Below, piece by piece: positions 26,601-27,616 of a stretch of DNA of 27,616 bases; within the stretch, counting starts at the first letter, position 1; every line of letters starts with the position of its first letter. The stretch covers positions 1 to 27,616 of the forward strand of contig DDTL01000095.1 of the NCBI GenBank assembly GCA_002344345.1. The letters are read 5' to 3'. Origin of the DNA: Saprospiraceae bacterium UBA2365 (GTDB lineage: Bacteria; Bacteroidota; Bacteroidia; Chitinophagales; Saprospiraceae). A program made the translations under genes and the position numbers. The notes under the pieces are model-generated. The model saw nothing but the letters and a program-made list of their open reading frames with translations, had not been told where the DNA came from and made no database searches.

Positions 26601-26884
26601 CTTATTTTTTCATTCATGGTATGCCCGAGGAATTGCTGAATTTCATGGTGATCCAGCTCTGCCAACTGAATAACCGCCTTGACTATATTCCGACCCTTCC
26701 CATACCAGTATACAGCAAAATGATCAGTCTCATACATCCACCAGTTATTGAAATCATCGTGATACTGAACCCTGTTTTTGCCAAATCTGGTCTGGATCGT
26801 CTGGCCATAAACATCCATAGATCTGCTGAATAAAAACATTACAGCCAGCAATGCAATGAAAGTCTTTTTTGCCATTTCAATCAT
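23627..26884 (-). CDS. Peptidase-MA-like / beta-propeller / outer-membrane barrel protein
   Basis: This is a 1085-residue envelope protein. The signal peptide is MAKKTFIALLAVMFLFSRSM, with predicted cleavage after VYG; an ATG at 26875 is as good a start as 26884. Residues ~40-290 resemble a gluzincin peptidase-MA domain (YETDHFAVYWYGKG, IIVYLDHSDY, and MPSWIITGLSDYLTDAW for the usual P.W...G...Y). The HExxH position reads IRSGIAKAYFY (146-156), so zinc catalysis looks lost. Residues ~300-570 repeat beta blades like a TolB/WD propeller (IIYEERDQLKLRVLHI, SDLYFYDLEGRQATRIT). Residues ~690-1085 form an outer-membrane barrel related to the Omp85/surface-antigen type, with MRGFDRNARNGSSFLLLNVE and a terminal Phe. 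The function is unknown; I infer an outer-membrane scaffold or assembly factor. It stands alone between two palindromic repeats. Confidence 0.75.
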   Translation of the reverse strand: MIEMAKKTFIALLAVMFLFSRSMDVYGQTIQTRFGKNRVQYHDDFNNWWMYETDHFAVYWYGKGRNIVKAVIQLAELDHHEIQQFLGHTMNEKIRIIVYLDHSDYSQTNIAYLENELESGAGRAQFYDNKIVVFFNGDHTDLRKQIRSGIAKAYFYSMFQGVNITDLYNGVNNSDMPSWIITGLSDYLTDAWNVEFEEQLQFYFQNISRFKKGFKSLAKADPVTAGHSMWYFLEQNYGKQAVSDFLYYLRIQKSTKSAIEAVFDRSEREIYEDWRRFYKDYFHNQSIRPQNGSFGQVLMKKNCPITRILPDVEAGKLYYIENNVGRVKVKEFSLDASSKEKTLLKYGYKNEHQLTDQHYPLLAIDSSESSLGIIYEERDQLKLRVLHIATYEYIEHTFPESIQRIYAFSFYEPGILLMSASTDGFSDLYFYDLEGRQATRITNDYYNESGLVKIPGKDKNLFWVVSNHESDKFKAVEYDSFPPLSPYRLFAFDAEQEWSEALTTNKDHDILDVFFAGEKVIFRSKFSNMAVPELRPLQEGKPGSEGVFIDLPFRLITHGYRQQHYFYVYRNTQNQYLIEKILLDTVRFKTDKETLENNYAQPSISRKIDEERIDIQGLEISESLLFQTEFQDPPESDEISDEILGTDQVQLSGESGKDNIAVQLPVFNPVQAIAARLRFSFNEVVTRLDSEPIIDGLVLFDQLKRTYQPQVAGMLISTRVKDMLEDYVVEGGVRIAANFRGAEYFMHFHDLKKKTDWQYSLYRKSESRFEYLSQQAEEPDKLNYQTLLGRVKARYPFDIYRSIHASGMLRQDEIIVKSADFESLNIMSIPAQRLILELAYVFDNTSLKGINLWSGMRYKFFAAFSNRFEVHVEKPAVFRFSTGRMLMAGFDFRYYMELGKYSTLAFRGVGQTSTGSEKNIYFLGGVENSFFEKNSDAYPVPADEAFAFMTQVGNMRGFDRNARNGSSFLLLNVEYRMPVWRVFAENHLRHSFFRDMQFTCFLDLGTAWYGLTPFSPANSANSLIYEVPPTILFRIKQYNDPLIGALGLGFRTKILGYFMKLDYAWGIENLKFRTPKLHFSIGQDF

Positions 26885-27121
26885 GTCGAGCCTGTTAAAA
26901 GCTTTTCAATAATACAATAAAAATGCATTGGTTGTTGAATATTGTACCTGATTTTTATTTGAACAAAGTATAAATTCAAAAAAATTAACAAAAATAAAAC
27001 CATTTGACATTCAAGCATTCCGGCTTATTTATCCCAATATTTTTACAAGTACCATTCAAAGATTTTCAAAACTGAAGGAATTGATCAAAATCCTTTAAAT
27101 TCAAAGATGCAATTTACAAAA
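26885..27121. other. Gene-free spacer, probable promoter region of the large barrel protein gene
   Basis: AT-rich, no gene. On the minus strand a TATACTTTG near 26967 is close to the -7 consensus but has one extra base, so I do not call it as a promoter. Confidence 0.4.
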
Positions 27122-27315
27122 TTGAGTCTTCTCCGAAAAGTCTTTGCTCCCTAAATCCCCACTGACGTTTTCAGTCAGTACATGCCTCAAACGTTACTTT
27201 TATATTGTTGATTTTCAATCGTTTACCTATGTTTTTGTGCTGATCTTTGATGTCTGTAGGTCGAGGTAAAAAACGATTGAAATTCAACAAATTGAACTTT
27301 TCGGAGGAAACTCAA
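27122..27315. repeat. Palindromic element C (MITE-like), 194 bp
   Basis: The left end, TTGAGTCTTCTCCGAAAAGT, and the reverse complement of the right end, TTGAGTTTCCTCCGAAAAGT, are near-perfect terminal inverted repeats. The inner arm TTTCAATCGTTT (27213-27224) pairs with AAACGATTGAAA (27271-27282). A small hairpin ACTGAC/GTCAGT lies at 27161-27178. The right half is nearly the same as element B. An open frame crossing its right end (27247-27438) is not supported as a gene. Confidence 0.7.
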
Positions 27316-27541
27316 AATTCTCCCGTTTACACTTTCTTACAAACAGCTTTTGAGTCATTAAACATTGAAATAAACGAGGCGAAAAATGACTTAAAACAAA
27401 TTTACAGGATTTATAACGCTTTTTTTAAGCCCTCGTAAAAAATTACGCAAAAACTTAATGAATGAATTGCCGAAGCCATTTGAAGAAAAAAATTCAGCTC
27501 TTTATGCAAATCAAGGGTTAAAGTTAATTCTGCAGATAAGC

Positions 27542-27616
27542 AGGATTTTCTCACTTTTTTGCCTCGATCCTAAAGGATGAAAGCGAGAAAATCCTTTATC
27601 TTCCTTTAGGATTGAG
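27542..27616. repeat. Interleaved inverted repeats at the right edge
   Basis: AGGATTTTCTCACTTT (27542-27557) pairs with AAAGCGAGAAAATCCT (27580-27595) at 15 of 16 positions. CTCGATCCTAAAGGA (27563-27577) pairs with TCCTTTAGGATTGAG (27602-27616) at 14 of 15. The order is a-b-a'-b', so the two stems interlock. The second arm stops exactly at the window edge, so the element may continue. The 27316-27541 stretch before it holds no recognisable gene. Confidence 0.7.

Noticed and set aside
27247..27438. Open frame of 63 codons starting inside palindromic element C
   Set aside because: Its first third is repeat sequence, it shows no ribosome binding site, signal or family motif. The part after 27316 (ending NAFFKPS) could be a gene remnant, but I cannot name it.

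Overview
The window is a piece of a Bacteroidota chromosome. I infer the Saprospiria/Chitinophagia side of the phylum, but the sequence does not settle the order. The evidence is a type IX secretion (T9SS) C-terminal sorting domain, a SusC/SusD pair, TAnnTTTG-type -7 promoter boxes in front of many genes, a short epsilon subunit of ATP synthase, and AT-rich intergenic spacers full of phylum-style repeats. No rRNA, tRNA, CRISPR array or transposase gene was seen.

Layout. (1) 1-2715, minus strand: housekeeping genes scpA, then atpD-atpC ending in a strong hairpin terminator. (2) 2716-3590: a two-gene MntA/HepT (MNT-HEPN, type VII) toxin-antitoxin module. (3) 3591-6799: long repeat-rich spacers around two convergent, paralogous GT2 glycosyltransferases. 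(4) 6800-9148: a 782-residue T9SS cargo protein with a lamin-tail-like domain and a type A sorting domain. (5) 9221-13953: a polysaccharide export and modification cluster, with Wzm/Wzt-type ABC exporter genes, an FkbM-type methyltransferase, a GT32-type glycosyltransferase and a GT2 glycosyltransferase, largely overlapping or tightly spaced. (6) 14011-15036, minus strand: a thioredoxin-type arsenate reductase gene followed by the wreck of a permease gene that keeps only its two ends. (7) 15487-17455: an orphan small lipoprotein and a MATE efflux protein. (8) 17780-22788, minus strand: a SusC-SusD-lipoprotein outer-membrane uptake operon with a terminator. (9) 23627-26884, minus strand: a 1085-residue protein that joins a peptidase-MA-like domain without HExxH, a probable beta-propeller and a C-terminal outer-membrane beta-barrel.

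Working together: the Wzt/Wzm cluster probably exports a surface polysaccharide. Type A T9SS cargo is anchored to such a polysaccharide (A-LPS) in other Bacteroidota, so the cargo gene next door may be functionally linked (inference). The SusCD operon and the large barrel protein are separate outer-membrane systems.

The most unusual features are not in the coding regions. At least three, perhaps four, palindromic elements of 140-195 bp with TTGAG...CTCAA ends sit between genes, two of them flanking the 23627-26884 gene. A separate repeat block (CAAATTATCC-rich) lies directly upstream of three plus-strand genes. An interleaved inverted-repeat structure is cut by the right edge of the window.
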